A stretch of 64,000 bases of DNA from Pseudomonas resinovorans NBRC 106553. GTDB lineage: Bacteria > Pseudomonadota > Gammaproteobacteria > Pseudomonadales > Pseudomonadaceae. The stretch covers positions 1,984,001 through 2,048,000 of the forward strand of contig NC_021499.1 of the NCBI RefSeq assembly GCF_000412695.1, written 5' to 3'. Below, one piece after another: positions 36,889 through 46,911 of the stretch; position 1 is the stretch's first letter; each line of letters begins with the position of its first letter. The notes below the pieces were generated by a model that was not told the origin of the DNA, did not search any database, and worked only from the letters and a program-made list of their open reading frames with translations. The position numbers and the translations under genes are program-made.

Positions 36889-37610
36889 CTAGTCCTTGTA
36901 TTCGGGACATTCCCTCTCCAGCTTGCGCAGCCAGGCTTCCCACACCAGGTGGCGTTGCCATTCGGCGGCCTGGAACTGCTCGCAGGCGTGCGCGCTGAGT
37001 TCGCTGGGCATCTCGCGGACGCCGCGTAGGGACGAGGCGGCGAGTTGGATCTCGCACGCCTTGTTCAGGTAGTACATGACGTAGAAGGCATCGGCGACGC
37101 TGGCGCCGACGCTGAGCAGGCCGTGATGGCGCAGCATCAGGGCGATGTTGTCGCCCAGCGACGTCACCAGGCGATCACGCTCGCCCAGGTCCAGGGCGAT
37201 GCCTTCGTAGGTGTGGTAGCCGACCCGCTGGTGGAACTCGGCGCTGATCTGGTTGAGCTGGGCCAGGCCGCTGTCCGTCGCGGCCACCGCCATGCCCGCC
37301 AGGGTATGGGTGTGGATCACGCAATGGGCATCGGCGCGGGCCATGTGCACCGCGCTGTGGATGGTGAAGCCAGCGACGTTGTAGTCGGCGTTGCCCTCCA
37401 CCACGCGACCGTGCATGTCGACCACGATCAGGTCGCTGGCGCGGATCTCCTCGAACATCAACCCGAAGGGGTTGATGAGGAAGCGCGGCTCCACCCCCGG
37501 CAGGCGCACCGAGAAGTGGGTGTAGAGGGTGTCGTCCCAGCCGAACAGGGCGGCCAGCCGGTAGGCGGCCGCCAGGTCTCGGCGCAGGATGGCTTCGGTG
37601 TGCATGCTCA

Positions 37611-37611
<1 letters not shown>
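36889..37611 (-). CDS. class II aldolase/adducin family protein
   Basis: A 240-residue zinc aldolase-fold protein. It has FGWDDTLYTHFSVRLPG at the start, the metal motif CVIHTHTLAGMAVA, and LMLRHHGLLSVG for the third histidine. The ATG at 37609-37611 overlaps the TGA stop of the ABC ATPase (TGATG), indicating coupled translation; a second Met two codons later is also possible. Family members retro-aldol cleave sugar phosphates or hydroxy-keto acids, or are decarboxylases. A link to guanidino-acid breakdown is suggested only by the operon. Confidence 0.87.
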
Positions 37612-38342
<731 letters not shown>

Positions 38343-38352
38343 GGGGTTCTCC

Positions 38353-39096
38353 TCAGATACGGCGCATGCGGGCCAGGGTGCGTTGCACCAGGCCGACGGA
38401 CTTGCTGCTGGTGCCGCTGTGGGAATCCCACGACAGGCGCCGTTCGAGGCCACCCTGCATCCAGGTCAGGGTGTAAACCATGACGAGGTAGTAGACGAGG
38501 GCGACGGCGTAGTACTCGGAGAACTGGAAGGTGGTGGAGACCGTCTGCGAGGTCACCGCCATCAGCTCCTGCAGGGAAATCACCGAGGCCAGCGAGGTGA
38601 TCTTCAAGAGGGTGATGAATTCGTTGGCGGTCGGCGGCACGGCGATGCGCGCGGCCTGGGGCAGGGTCACGTAGCGGAAGATCTGCCAGCGCGACAGGCC
38701 CAGGGCGTGGCCGGCGGCGTACTGGCCCTTGTCCACGGATTTCAGTGCGGCGCGGTTGATCTCCACCTGGTAGGCGGCTTCGTTCAGCGACAGCGCGATC
38801 CAGGCGGCGATGAAGGGAGTGAACCACTCTTCACGGAAAATCGGGAAGAACTGCGGCAGGGCGTTCCACACGAACAGCAGCTGCAGCAGGGTCGGGGCGC
38901 CGCGGAACACGCTGAGCACGCCGCGCAGGCTGCTGCGCCAGACGCTGGGCGGGCCGTCCAGGGCCAAGGCGCAGGGAATCGAGATCAGGATGCCCACGGA
39001 GTGGGAGAGCAGGGCCAGCACCAGGGTGATGCAGGCGCCGCGGAAGAAGTGCCAGGACGTCAGGGCGTCCCAGAAGACAGTCACATCGAAGTTCAT
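38353..39096 (-). CDS. amino-acid-type ABC transporter permease
   Basis: A 247-residue membrane protein with five predicted helices. The EAA loop appears as [44 protein letters not shown], the standard contact site for the ATPase in HisMQ-type permeases. Only one permease gene is present, so it presumably works as a homodimer. The start at 39096 (MNFDVTVFW) is chosen over an in-frame Met in the upstream spacer. Confidence 0.91.
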   Translation of the reverse strand: MNFDVTVFWDALTSWHFFRGACITLVLALLSHSVGILISIPCALALDGPPSVWRSSLRGVLSVFRGAPTLLQLLFVWNALPQFFPIFREEWFTPFIAAWIALSLNEAAYQVEINRAALKSVDKGQYAAGHALGLSRWQIFRYVTLPQAARIAVPPTANEFITLLKITSLASVISLQELMAVTSQTVSTTFQFSEYYAVALVYYLVMVYTLTWMQGGLERRLSWDSHSGTSSKSVGLVQRTLARMRRI

Positions 39097-39131
39097 GTAC
39101 GTGTCCTGCGTGAATGGAAGCGGGCCAGTGC

Positions 39132-39155
39132 ACCCTCTCCCGCGCACGGGAGAGG
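39132..39155. repeat. CCCTCTCCCG...CGGGAGAGGG inverted repeat
   Basis: A perfect GC-rich stem lies in the 78-base gap between binding protein and permease genes, like the one at 10831-10855. It probably limits downstream expression or protects the upstream mRNA, as in other binding-protein operons. Confidence 0.6.
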
Positions 39156-39174
39156 GGCCGGTCGGTGACCGTGA

Positions 39175-39996
39175 TTACTGAGCGGTGGTGTCCAGGTTGG
39201 CTGGATCGAGCTTCCATTTCTCGGCGATGGCCTTGAGGGTGCCATCCGCTTTCAGGGCGGCGACGGCATCCAGGACGGCCTGCTTGTCTTCCGGGTTCGG
39301 CCGCATGTAGGCACCGAAGATGTCCTTCTCGGGGAACGCGTAGAGGGTCTTGAACTGGCCGGGGGTCTGCAGTTCGCGGTAGGCCAGTTCGGTGTCCTGG
39401 GACAGGCCGGCGGCGGCGCGGCCTACCAGTACCTGCTGGGCTACATCGCTACCCTTGGGGTAGGTCTGCAGGGTGGCCGGGGTCTTGCCGGCGGCCTTCA
39501 GCTGCTCGTTGAGCTTCTCCATGATGGTCACGTAGCGGGTGCCGGACTGCACCGCCACCACCTTGCCGGAGAGGTCTTCCAGGCTGTTCAGCTTGACGTC
39601 GCCCTTGCCGCTGCCGAAGACGATGGTGGAGCTGGCCAGGTAAGGCACGGCGTTGAGCTTCTGGATCCGCTCGGGGGTGATCAGGGTGCCGCTGATGACC
39701 GCGTCGCAACGCTTGGCGTCCAGGCCCGGCAGCAGGCCGGTGAACTCGGTGACGATGAAGCGCGGCTTCACGCCCCAGTGCTTGGCCATGGCGCGGATCA
39801 GGTCGGCGTCGAAGCCGCTGGGCTCGCGGTCACCGGTCTTCTCGAAAAACTCCAGCGGCGGGAAGGTCGGGTCGGAACAGACCTGGAAACTTCCCGAGCT
39901 CACGAACGACGGCTTGCTTTCAGCCATGGCGCCGGCACTCAGGGTGGCGGCGGCCAGGCCGGCCAGGGCCAGCAGTTTCAGCGGACGGTTGCTCAT
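39175..39996 (-). CDS. amino-acid-type ABC transporter periplasmic binding protein
   Basis: A 273-residue family 3 solute-binding protein. Signal peptide MSNRPLKLLALAGLAAATLSAGAMA, then FQVCSDPTFPPLEFF...GFDADLIRAMAKHWG, the typical first lobe, and GTLITPERI at the hinge. AAGGAG lies six bases before the ATG at 39996. The ligand is likely an amino acid or guanidino compound, given the gbuA-type enzyme upstream. Confidence 0.92.
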   Translation of the reverse strand: MSNRPLKLLALAGLAAATLSAGAMAESKPSFVSSGSFQVCSDPTFPPLEFFEKTGDREPSGFDADLIRAMAKHWGVKPRFIVTEFTGLLPGLDAKRCDAVISGTLITPERIQKLNAVPYLASSTIVFGSGKGDVKLNSLEDLSGKVVAVQSGTRYVTIMEKLNEQLKAAGKTPATLQTYPKGSDVAQQVLVGRAAAGLSQDTELAYRELQTPGQFKTLYAFPEKDIFGAYMRPNPEDKQAVLDAVAALKADGTLKAIAEKWKLDPANLDTTAQ

Positions 39997-40069
39997 CGGT
40001 AACTCCTTCAAGGCGTATTGCAGTGGTTGTTGTTGTAGGCAGTCGCAATAAAGTGGAGCTATTTCGTGG

Positions 40070-41590
40070 TTACGCAGCTTCGGCCGAGCCCGGCACGCGA
40101 GCCTGGGAAGGCTTGCCTGCAGGGACCCAGCGCGGGCCTTTCGGACCGTACACTTCGGCCGGTTCCGGGAAGATCGTCAGCAGGGCCAGGTAGAGCAGGG
40201 CGGCGGTGCCCAGGGTCACCGGCAGGCTGATATCGATTCCGCCGGCCAGTTCACCCAGCGGGCCGACGAACTGGCCCGGCAGGTTGACGAAGCACAGGCC
40301 GACCAGCGCGCTGGGAACCCAGGCGCCCATGCCGCGCCAGTTCCAGCCATTGGTGAACCAGTAGCGGCCGCCGGACAGGCCACGGGTGAACACCTGCAGG
40401 TCGTCCGGGCAGTAGAAGCCACGGCGCACGATCAGGCCGAGGATCATGATCACCATCCAGGGGCTGGTGCAGGTGATGATCAGCACGGCGAAGGTGGACA
40501 CGCTCTGCACCAGGTTGAAGGCGAAGCGGCCGATGAAGATGAAGCCGATGGACAGCACGCCGATCATCACGGTGGCCTGCACGCGGTTGAGCAGGCGCGG
40601 GAACACCGAGGACATGTCCAGGCCCGTGCCGTAGAGCGAGGTGGTGCCGGTGGACATGCCGCCGATTACCGCGATCAGGCACACCGGCAGGAAGAACCAG
40701 GCCGGGGATACGGCCAGCAGGCCGCCGACGTAGTTGTTCTGGGCGATGTAGTCCGGCGCCTGGACGGCGACGATGGTCGCGGTGACCAGGCCGAACAGGA
40801 ACGGGATCAGGGTGGCGAACTGCGCGGCGATCACCGCCAGCATGATGCGCTGCTTGGAGGTCTGGCGCGGGATGTAGCGCGACCAGTCGCCGAGGAAGGC
40901 ACCGAAGGACACCGGGTTGCTCATGGCCAGCAGGGCGGCGCCGATGAAGGCGGCCCAGAAACCTTCCTGGCCGAGGTTCACCGAACCTGCATAGCTGGCA
41001 TCGAACGGGCCGACGAAGGCTGCAACGCCCAGCAGGAACATGACGCTGGCGGCCCAGACGGCGACCTTGTTCACCAGCAGCATGAAGCGGAAGCCGTAGA
41101 TGCACACCACCAGTACCAGCACGGCGAACAGGCCGTAGGCCAGGCCCAGGGTCAGGTCGGTTTCCGGCAGGCCGAAGAGACGTTTGGCGCCGCCCACCAG
41201 GGCGTCACCGGAGCTCCATACCGACAGCGAGAAGAACGCGATGGCGGTGAGCAGGGAGAGGAAGGAGCCAACGATACGGCCATGCACGCCGAAGTGGGCG
41301 CCGGAGGACACCGCGTTGTTGGTGCCGTTCAGGGCGCCGAACACGCCCATCGGGGCGAGGATCAGCGAACCCACCAGCACGCCCAGCAGGATGGCCCAGA
41401 AGCCCGCCTCGAAGGACAGGCCGAAGAGCACCGGGAAGCTGCCGAGCACGGCGGTGGCGAAGGTGTTCGCGCCGCCGAAGATCAGGCGGAACAGGTCCTT
41501 GGGGCTGGCATCCCGTTCGTTATCGGGGATCTGCTCGACACCATGGGTTTCTATTCGGGTGACTGCGTGATCGTTGTTGTTGTTATGCAT
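40070..41590 (-). CDS. NCS1-type purine-cytosine permease family transporter
   Basis: A 506-residue, twelve-helix transporter of the nucleobase:cation symporter-1 / CodB-like family. The segments RLIFGGANTFATAVLGSFPVLFGLSF and FGALNGTNNAVSSGAHFGVHGRIVGS are typical of the first helices. GGGAG precedes the start at 41590. In the remembered P. aeruginosa layout a similar transporter (PA1419) is close to gbuA, so 4-guanidinobutyrate or a related compound is a better guess than cytosine. Confidence 0.88.
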   Translation of the reverse strand: MHNNNNDHAVTRIETHGVEQIPDNERDASPKDLFRLIFGGANTFATAVLGSFPVLFGLSFEAGFWAILLGVLVGSLILAPMGVFGALNGTNNAVSSGAHFGVHGRIVGSFLSLLTAIAFFSLSVWSSGDALVGGAKRLFGLPETDLTLGLAYGLFAVLVLVVCIYGFRFMLLVNKVAVWAASVMFLLGVAAFVGPFDASYAGSVNLGQEGFWAAFIGAALLAMSNPVSFGAFLGDWSRYIPRQTSKQRIMLAVIAAQFATLIPFLFGLVTATIVAVQAPDYIAQNNYVGGLLAVSPAWFFLPVCLIAVIGGMSTGTTSLYGTGLDMSSVFPRLLNRVQATVMIGVLSIGFIFIGRFAFNLVQSVSTFAVLIITCTSPWMVIMILGLIVRRGFYCPDDLQVFTRGLSGGRYWFTNGWNWRGMGAWVPSALVGLCFVNLPGQFVGPLGELAGGIDISLPVTLGTAALLYLALLTIFPEPAEVYGPKGPRWVPAGKPSQARVPGSAEAA

Positions 41591-41613
41591 TCTTACTCTC
41601 CCAGGGAGCCTCA

Positions 41614-42021
41614 TCAGGTTTGCGGCAGCTGCTCCGGCATCGCCGACAAGTGCTCGTGACAGGCCAACCAGTGGCCTTTTTCTTGTTGCCGACGGAAAAC
41701 GATGGTTTCCCGCTCACGGCTTTCTATTTCTTCACCCTGGATGCGCAGGCGCGTGGCGACGTCGTGGTAGAAGATCGCCACGTCGCCCTGCAGGCACACC
41801 ACGGGGTTGATGGATTGGCACGCCAGCACCTCGAAACCGTCGCGCTGCCAGCTTTCCCACAGCTCGCGGTACGCCGCGCGGGTGGGCAGCGGCGCATCGC
41901 AGGTGTGGAAGACGAAGCTGGCGTCTTCGCTGAAGGCGGCGAAGTAGGCTTCGGTATCGTTCGCGGCGAAGGCGGCCACCAGCGTGCTGGCGGCCTCCAG
42001 GACTTGCTTCTGGTCGCTCAT
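41614..42021 (-). CDS. SnoaL-like/DUF4440 nuclear-transport-factor-2 fold protein
   Basis: A 135-residue protein with an N-terminal helix pair and the motif VAAFAANDTEAYFAAFSEDASFVFHT, followed by ESWQRDGFEVLACQS and a closing FRRQQEKGHWLACHEH strand. That is the cone-shaped NTF2/SnoaL fold. It may be an isomerase-like enzyme or a binding protein. Eight bases follow gbuA, so it is in the same operon. The start at 42021 (MSDQKQ) fits the fold. Confidence 0.82.
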   Translation of the reverse strand: MSDQKQVLEAASTLVAAFAANDTEAYFAAFSEDASFVFHTCDAPLPTRAAYRELWESWQRDGFEVLACQSINPVVCLQGDVAIFYHDVATRLRIQGEEIESRERETIVFRRQQEKGHWLACHEHLSAMPEQLPQT

Positions 42022-42029
42022 GGCTGCTC

Positions 42030-42989
42030 TCAACGACGCTCGACGCCCGGCAGGACACAGAGCATTTCGTAGAGCAGGTTGGCGCCCAGCAGGGAGGTAT
42101 TGCCGGTGGTGTCGTAAGGCGGGGACACCTCGACGAGGTCGCAACCGATGATGTCCAGGCCCTGGCAGCCACGGACGATCTCGATGGCCTGGATGGTGGT
42201 CAGGCCGCCGATTTCCGGGGTGCCGGTACCGGGCGCCCAGGCCGGGTCGATGCCGTCGATGTCGAAGGACAGGTACACCGGGCCGCCGCCGACTTTCTCG
42301 CGGACTTCGGCCATCAGCGGCTCCAGCGACTTGTGCCAGCACTCTTCGGCCTGGACCACGCGGAAGCCCTGCTTGCGGCTCCAGTTGAAGTCTTCGGCGG
42401 TGTAGCCCTGGGCGCGCAGGCCGATCTGCACCACGCGGTCGCAATCGAGCAGGCCTTCTTCCACGGCGCGGCGGAAGGTGGTGCCGTGGGCGATCTTCTC
42501 GCCGAACATGTTGTCGTTGACGTCGGCGTGGGCGTCGATGTGCACCAGGCCCACCTTGCCGTGCTTCTTGTGGATGGCACGCAGGATCGGCAGGGTGATG
42601 GTGTGGTCGCCGCCCAGGGTCAGCGGCAGGATGCCGTGGTCGAGGATGCGGTCGTATTCCTGCTCGATGATGCGCACGGCTTCCAGCAGGTTGAAGGTGT
42701 TGATGGCCACGTCGCCGATATCGGCCACGTTCAGCGAATCGAAGGGGGCAGCGCCGGTCGCCATGTTGTACGGGCGGATCATCACCGATTCGGCGCGGAT
42801 CTCGCGCGGACCGAAGCGGGTACCGGAACGCAGGGAAGTACCGATGTCCAGCGGCACGCCGACGAAGGCGGCATCCAGGGCATTGAGTTCTTCAGGGGAT
42901 TGGATGTGCGGCAGGCGCATCATGGTGGCGATTCCGCCGAAGCGGGGCATTTCATTGCCGCCCAGGGGTTGGTGCAGTTTCTTGTCCAT
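42030..42989 (-). CDS. gbuA: guanidinobutyrase (agmatinase-family ureohydrolase)
   Basis: A 319-residue manganese ureohydrolase hydrolysing 4-guanidinobutyrate to 4-aminobutyrate and urea. Metal motifs are GGDHT at 126-130, DAHAD at 152-156 and SFDIDGIDP at 241-249. The specificity is inferred from overall resemblance to P. aeruginosa GbuA (PRFGGIATMMRLP start) and the divergent LysR gene; agmatinase or guanidinopropionase are alternatives. First gene of the minus-strand cluster. Confidence 0.88.
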   Translation of the reverse strand: MDKKLHQPLGGNEMPRFGGIATMMRLPHIQSPEELNALDAAFVGVPLDIGTSLRSGTRFGPREIRAESVMIRPYNMATGAAPFDSLNVADIGDVAINTFNLLEAVRIIEQEYDRILDHGILPLTLGGDHTITLPILRAIHKKHGKVGLVHIDAHADVNDNMFGEKIAHGTTFRRAVEEGLLDCDRVVQIGLRAQGYTAEDFNWSRKQGFRVVQAEECWHKSLEPLMAEVREKVGGGPVYLSFDIDGIDPAWAPGTGTPEIGGLTTIQAIEIVRGCQGLDIIGCDLVEVSPPYDTTGNTSLLGANLLYEMLCVLPGVERR

Positions 42990-43278
42990 GGGGTGGCCTC
43001 ACGGTTGTTGTGGTTGTAGGTCGTCGGTCGATTCTGGTGACAGTGCCATCACGGACAAATCGCTGGCGGCAAATAATTACTTCAAGGATTTCTAAACTAT
43101 CGGGAGCGGGTAAGATGGCCACTTGCCTGCGGGAATTCTGCTTTCCGTAGGGGCGAATTCATTCGCCAAGGGCCGCGCAGCGGCCCCTCAAGGCTCCAGG
43201 GAAGAGGCAGGACCTTGTCCTGCATGGCGAATGAATTCGCCCCTACATCGTTCAATCAGACCTGGAGCCGCGACGCCG
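42990..43278. promoter_or_regulatory. divergent gbuA/gbuR control region with embedded repeat
   Basis: A 289-base spacer. The half near gbuA (43040-43105) is AT-richer (AAATAATTAC, TTTCTAAACTATC) and probably holds the promoter and LysR operator. The half near the regulator is a complete palindromic repeat. Confidence 0.45.
43147..43246. repeat. full GCGAATTCATTCGC palindromic repeat
   Basis: GTAGGGGCGAATTCATTCGCC...GGCGAATGAATTCGCCCCTAC with inner stems GGGCCGC/GCGGCCC and AGGACC-type. Same ends as 35197-35293. Confidence 0.88.
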
Positions 43279-44172
43279 ATGTCCACCTCCCTTCCCGATC
43301 TCAAGCTCCTGCGCATCTTCGCCAGCGTGGTCCGCCACCAGGGCTTCGCCGCCGCGCAGCAGGAGCTGAACCTCTCCACCTCGGCTATCAGCACCTACAT
43401 GAGCCAGCTGGAAGGGCTGGTGGGCCTGACCCTTTGCCACCGGGGCCGAGGCGGCTTCAGCCTGACCAGCAAGGGCGAGCTCTACTACCAGGAAACCCTG
43501 CGCCTGCTGGGCGAGCTGGAGAGCTTCGAGCGCTACTCGGCGTCCCTCAAGGGCGAGCTGCGCGGCACCCTGAACCTGGGGGTGCTGGACTCCACCGTGG
43601 GCGACCCGTCGCTGCCGCTCGCCGAAGTCATCGGCGCCTACAGCCAGGAGCACGCGGCGGTGCACCTGCACCTCTCGGTGATGAGCCCCTACGACCTGCA
43701 GCTGGGGGTGCTGGACAACCGCCTGGACCTCGCCATCGGCGCCTTTTCCACGCGCATGAACGGCCTGGTCTACCAGCCGCTCTACCGCGAGCAGCACTGG
43801 CTCTACTGCAGCGAGCGCCATCCGCTGTACAACGAACGGCGCATTCCGGGCGAGCTCATCACCCAGCAGCGCATGGTGGGCCGTGGCTACTGGAGCCAGG
43901 CGGAACTGGCCCGGCATGGCTTCAAGCACAGCGCGGCGACCGTGGACAGTATGGAGGCGCAGCTGATCCTGGTGCTCTCCGGCGCCTACATCGGCTACCT
44001 GCCGGAGCACTACGCCCAGCCGTGGGTCGAGCAGAAGCGTCTGCGGGTGCTGTTGCCGGCCACCTTCGGCTACCAGGCGCCGTTCTCCATGATCCTGCGC
44101 AGGGGGCGTTCCAAGGAGCCGTTGATCCTCACTTTCCGCGACTTGCTCAGGGCCCAGCTGAACCTGCGCTGA
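43279..44172 (+). CDS. gbuR: LysR family regulator, GbuR-like
   Basis: A 297-residue LysR protein with helix-turn-helix DLKLLRIFASVVRHQGFAAAQQELNLSTSAISTYMSQLEGLVG, where the unusual STSAISTYMSQLE recognition helix matches my memory of GbuR-type regulators. Divergent from gbuA, whose expression it presumably activates with 4-guanidinobutyrate. The ATG at 43279 follows CTGGAGCC. The symbol is by context. Confidence 0.8.
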   Translation: MSTSLPDLKLLRIFASVVRHQGFAAAQQELNLSTSAISTYMSQLEGLVGLTLCHRGRGGFSLTSKGELYYQETLRLLGELESFERYSASLKGELRGTLNLGVLDSTVGDPSLPLAEVIGAYSQEHAAVHLHLSVMSPYDLQLGVLDNRLDLAIGAFSTRMNGLVYQPLYREQHWLYCSERHPLYNERRIPGELITQQRMVGRGYWSQAELARHGFKHSAATVDSMEAQLILVLSGAYIGYLPEHYAQPWVEQKRLRVLLPATFGYQAPFSMILRRGRSKEPLILTFRDLLRAQLNLR

Positions 44173-44297
44173 GCCCTTGAAAAGCGGACGATTGCAATCA
44201 GCGTTTTCCTGATAGTGCAGGTTTCGACGCGCGTGCTAGACATAAATCTCGAGGGGCTGAAATAGCCGGAAAACCTGCCTACAGGGATGAATTAGCC

Positions 44298-45863
44298 ATG
44301 CGCCAGAACTTGCCCGTCACCCAGCGGGAACGCACCTTCGCCGCCGACGAAAGGTTGATCTCCACCACCGACCTCACCAGCAAGATCACCTACTGCAACG
44401 ACGCCTTCGTCGCCCTCAGCGGCTTCACCCGCGAAGAGCTGATCGGCCAGCCCCACAACATCGTCCGCCACCCCGACATGCCGCCGGCGGTCTTCGCCCA
44501 CATGTGGGAGACCCTCAAGCAGGGCAAGCCCTGGATGGGGTTGGTCAAGAACCGCTCCAAGAACGGTGATTTCTACTGGGTCAGCGCCTATGTCACGCCG
44601 GTCTACGAGAATGGCCGGATAGCCGGCTACGAGTCGGTGCGCTCCTTGCCCAGCCGCGAGCAGGTGGCCCGCGCCGATGCCCTCTACGCGCGGCTGCGCG
44701 CCGGCAAGTCGCCGGTGCCGCTGCTGGAGTCCTGGACCTACGACTTCGCGCGCTCCTGGCCGGTGGTGCTGGCCACCCTGGTGCTGCTGGGCGGCAACCT
44801 GCTGTTGCAGGGCTGGCCGATGGTGGCGCTGACCCTGGCGACCATGTTCGGCCTGGGCTCCCTGCAGCTCCATCGCTACCGGCAGACCATCCGCCAGACC
44901 CTGGCCGAGCATCCCAAGGCCTTCACCAGCGCCCTGGTGGCCCTGACCTACACCGACAGCCGAGGCGCCCAGGCCCTGCTGGACATGGCCATGTTCAGCG
45001 AGGAGGCGCGCCTGCAGACCGCGCTGACCCGCCTGGAAGACGCCGGCGAAAGCGTCAAGCAACGCGCCGCCGAGGCCGCCCGGCTGTCCCGCTCGGAAGC
45101 CGAGTTGCTGGAGCAGCAGCGCAGCGAGACGGATCAGTCGGCCACCGCCATCAATGAAATGGCGGCGACTATCCAGGAGGTCTCCCACAACGTCAGCCAT
45201 ACCGCCCACGCCGCCGAGGAGGCCGAGCGCCTGGCGCGCCAGGGCAGCGACCTGGCCGGCGAGAGCCTGGGTGCCATGCGCCACATGGCCGAGGCGGTGA
45301 GCGAGATCGGCCGGGCGGTGCACGACCTGGCCGAGTCCACCCACAACATCGGCAGCGTGGCCGACGTGATTACCGCCATCGCCGAGCAGACCAACCTGCT
45401 GGCGCTCAACGCCGCCATCGAGGCTGCGCGGGCAGGGGAGCAGGGCAGGGGCTTCGCGGTGGTGGCGGACGAAGTGCGCACCCTGGCCTCGCGTACCCGC
45501 CAATCCACCGAGCAGATCCACGAGATCATCGCCTCCCTGCGCTCCGGCGCCGAGCGCGCGGTGGCTACAGCCAGCCGTGGCGAGGCCATTTCCCGCGAAA
45601 GCGTGGGTAGCGTGGAGTCGGTGCGCGAGGCCCTGGAAGGCATCAGCCAGGCGGTGACCCGCATCACCGGCATGAGCCAGCAGATGGCCGCCGCATCCGA
45701 ACAGCAGAGCCACGTGGCCGAGGACATCAGCCGGCAGATCACCCGCATCGCCCAGCTGTCCGACCACAGCGCCGGCCAGGCCCAGGAAGGCGCCGCCATC
45801 AGCCAGGACCTGGAGCGCATGGCCGATTACCTGCACAGCCTGGCGGAGCGGTTCAACCGGTAG
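44298..45863 (+). CDS. Aer-like PAS-domain chemotaxis (energy taxis) receptor
   Basis: A 521-residue receptor. An N-terminal PAS domain (about 20-120: [41 protein letters not shown]) is followed by a membrane hairpin (about 150-190: [15 protein letters not shown] and [12 protein letters not shown]). The long cytoplasmic signalling domain has the tip [34 protein letters not shown]. This is the Aer layout (FAD-binding PAS, no periplasmic domain). The TAG stop (45861-45863) is inside the first bases of a palindromic repeat. Confidence 0.9.
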   Translation: MRQNLPVTQRERTFAADERLISTTDLTSKITYCNDAFVALSGFTREELIGQPHNIVRHPDMPPAVFAHMWETLKQGKPWMGLVKNRSKNGDFYWVSAYVTPVYENGRIAGYESVRSLPSREQVARADALYARLRAGKSPVPLLESWTYDFARSWPVVLATLVLLGGNLLLQGWPMVALTLATMFGLGSLQLHRYRQTIRQTLAEHPKAFTSALVALTYTDSRGAQALLDMAMFSEEARLQTALTRLEDAGESVKQRAAEAARLSRSEAELLEQQRSETDQSATAINEMAATIQEVSHNVSHTAHAAEEAERLARQGSDLAGESLGAMRHMAEAVSEIGRAVHDLAESTHNIGSVADVITAIAEQTNLLALNAAIEAARAGEQGRGFAVVADEVRTLASRTRQSTEQIHEIIASLRSGAERAVATASRGEAISRESVGSVESVREALEGISQAVTRITGMSQQMAAASEQQSHVAEDISRQITRIAQLSDHSAGQAQEGAAISQDLERMADYLHSLAERFNR

Positions 45864-45937
45864 GTGTGAATTCATTCGCGATAACGGCGTCCCAGGGGGC
45901 AGCTGCGCTGCCCTTCGCGATTGAAATCGCTCCTACA
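45860..45937. repeat. GCGAATTCATTCGC-type repeat at the aer stop
   Basis: GTAGGTGTGAATTCATTCGCG...CGCGATTGAAATCGCTCCTAC, a diverged copy. Its first TAG is the stop codon of the Aer-like gene. Confidence 0.75.
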
Positions 45938-45948
45938 GGGCCCCGTAG

Positions 45949-45965
45949 CCCGGATGCAATCCGGG
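45949..45965. repeat. CCCGGATGCAATCCGGG small palindrome
   Basis: A seven-base perfect stem with loop GCA, preceded by GTAG. This is a widespread short interspersed element in pseudomonads. Confidence 0.6.
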
Positions 45966-46007
45966 GGCAGGGGCATGTGGCAGAATGCGCGCCCCAGGAG
46001 ACCGTCC

Positions 46008-46610
46008 ATGCCCCGCCCGAGTTGCCCGCGCTGCCAGCGCCCCGAAAGCCATTGCCTGTGCCCGCTGATCCCGCAGCTGGCCAGCCGCACCCGGGTATTG
46101 CTGTTGCAGCACCCGAGCGAGGTGAACCATGCGCTGAACACCGCGCGCCTGGCCGCCCTGGGGCTGGAGAATGCCGAGCTGCGGGTGGGCGAGCGTTTCG
46201 ACGACCTGGCCGCTGCCCTGGCCGATCCCGCCTATCGCCCCTGCCTGCTGTTCCCCGGTGAGGATGCCCACCCACTGGCGGAGGTGGCCGGCGCCGACCC
46301 GCGCCCGCTGTTGCTGGTGGTGCCCGACGGCACCTGGCGCAAGGCGCGCAAGCTGCTCTACCTCAACCCTGAGCTCGAGGCCCTGCCACGAGTGACCCTG
46401 CCCGAGGGCATGACGTCGCGCTACCGCCTGCGCAAGGCACCCATGGCCGGGGCGCTGTCCACCGTGGAAGCCATCGCCGCGGCCCTCGATATCCTCGAAG
46501 CACCGGCACGCTTCGATGAACTGCTACGGCCCTTCGAGGCATTGATCCAGGGGCAGATCGAGGCGATGGGTGAGGAGACTTTCCAGCGCAACCACGGCAG
46601 CGAAACCTAG
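46008..46610 (+). CDS. DTW-domain tRNA-uridine aminocarboxypropyltransferase
   Basis: A 200-residue enzyme of the DTW/TapT family that adds an aminocarboxypropyl group from S-adenosylmethionine to uridine (acp3U) in tRNA. Zinc-type cysteines CPRCQRPESHCLCPLIP at the N-terminus, LLLQHPSEVNHALNTAR, and the DTW-type motif PDGTWRKARKL are visible, followed by TSRYRLRKAP. The start at 46008 follows CCAGGAG. The exact tRNA position is not determined. Confidence 0.85.
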   Translation: MPRPSCPRCQRPESHCLCPLIPQLASRTRVLLLQHPSEVNHALNTARLAALGLENAELRVGERFDDLAAALADPAYRPCLLFPGEDAHPLAEVAGADPRPLLLVVPDGTWRKARKLLYLNPELEALPRVTLPEGMTSRYRLRKAPMAGALSTVEAIAAALDILEAPARFDELLRPFEALIQGQIEAMGEETFQRNHGSET

Positions 46611-46640
46611 CCAGCGGCTGCGCTAACGGTCCGGTGCAGT

Positions 46641-46726
46641 CGTAGGGTGGACCACGCTTCACCGGTCCACCATCGAGGTCCGGCCTGGCGCCGCTGGTGG
46701 ATGAAAAGAGCGTCATCCACCCTACG
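46641..46726. repeat. GTAGGGTGGACC...GTCATCCACCCTAC palindromic repeat
   Basis: CGTAGGGTGGACCACGC and GCGTCATCCACCCTACG ends with internal ACCGGTCCACC. A third sequence variant of the GTAGG-ended elements. Confidence 0.75.
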
Positions 46727-46779
46727 AACTTTCAGGAAGAACCACGACCAATGATTAGTATCGGTAGGGACTGCCTTGC

Positions 46780-46866
46780 GTAGGATGGGACGGGCGGCGT
46801 TCCGCGAGCTTGCGATGCCCATCAGACCTTTCCGCATGGGTATCGCTCCGCTCAACCCATCTACGA
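46780..46866. repeat. GTAGGATGGGACGGGC palindromic repeat
   Basis: GCGTAGGATGGGACGGGCGGCG...ATGGGTATCGCTCCGCTCAACCCATCTACG; the right end has lost one C relative to other copies. Confidence 0.75.
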
Positions 46867-46911
46867 ACTGCATGCGCCACGAGTGCCGTGATCTGCTTTA
46901 CCTAGGAGCTC

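Larger units (their letters stand above)
46611..46911. other. 301-base spacer filled by two palindromic repeats
   Basis: No gene is seen between the convergent DTW and HlyD-type genes. The spacer is occupied by the repeats at 46641-46726 and 46780-46866. Confidence 0.7.
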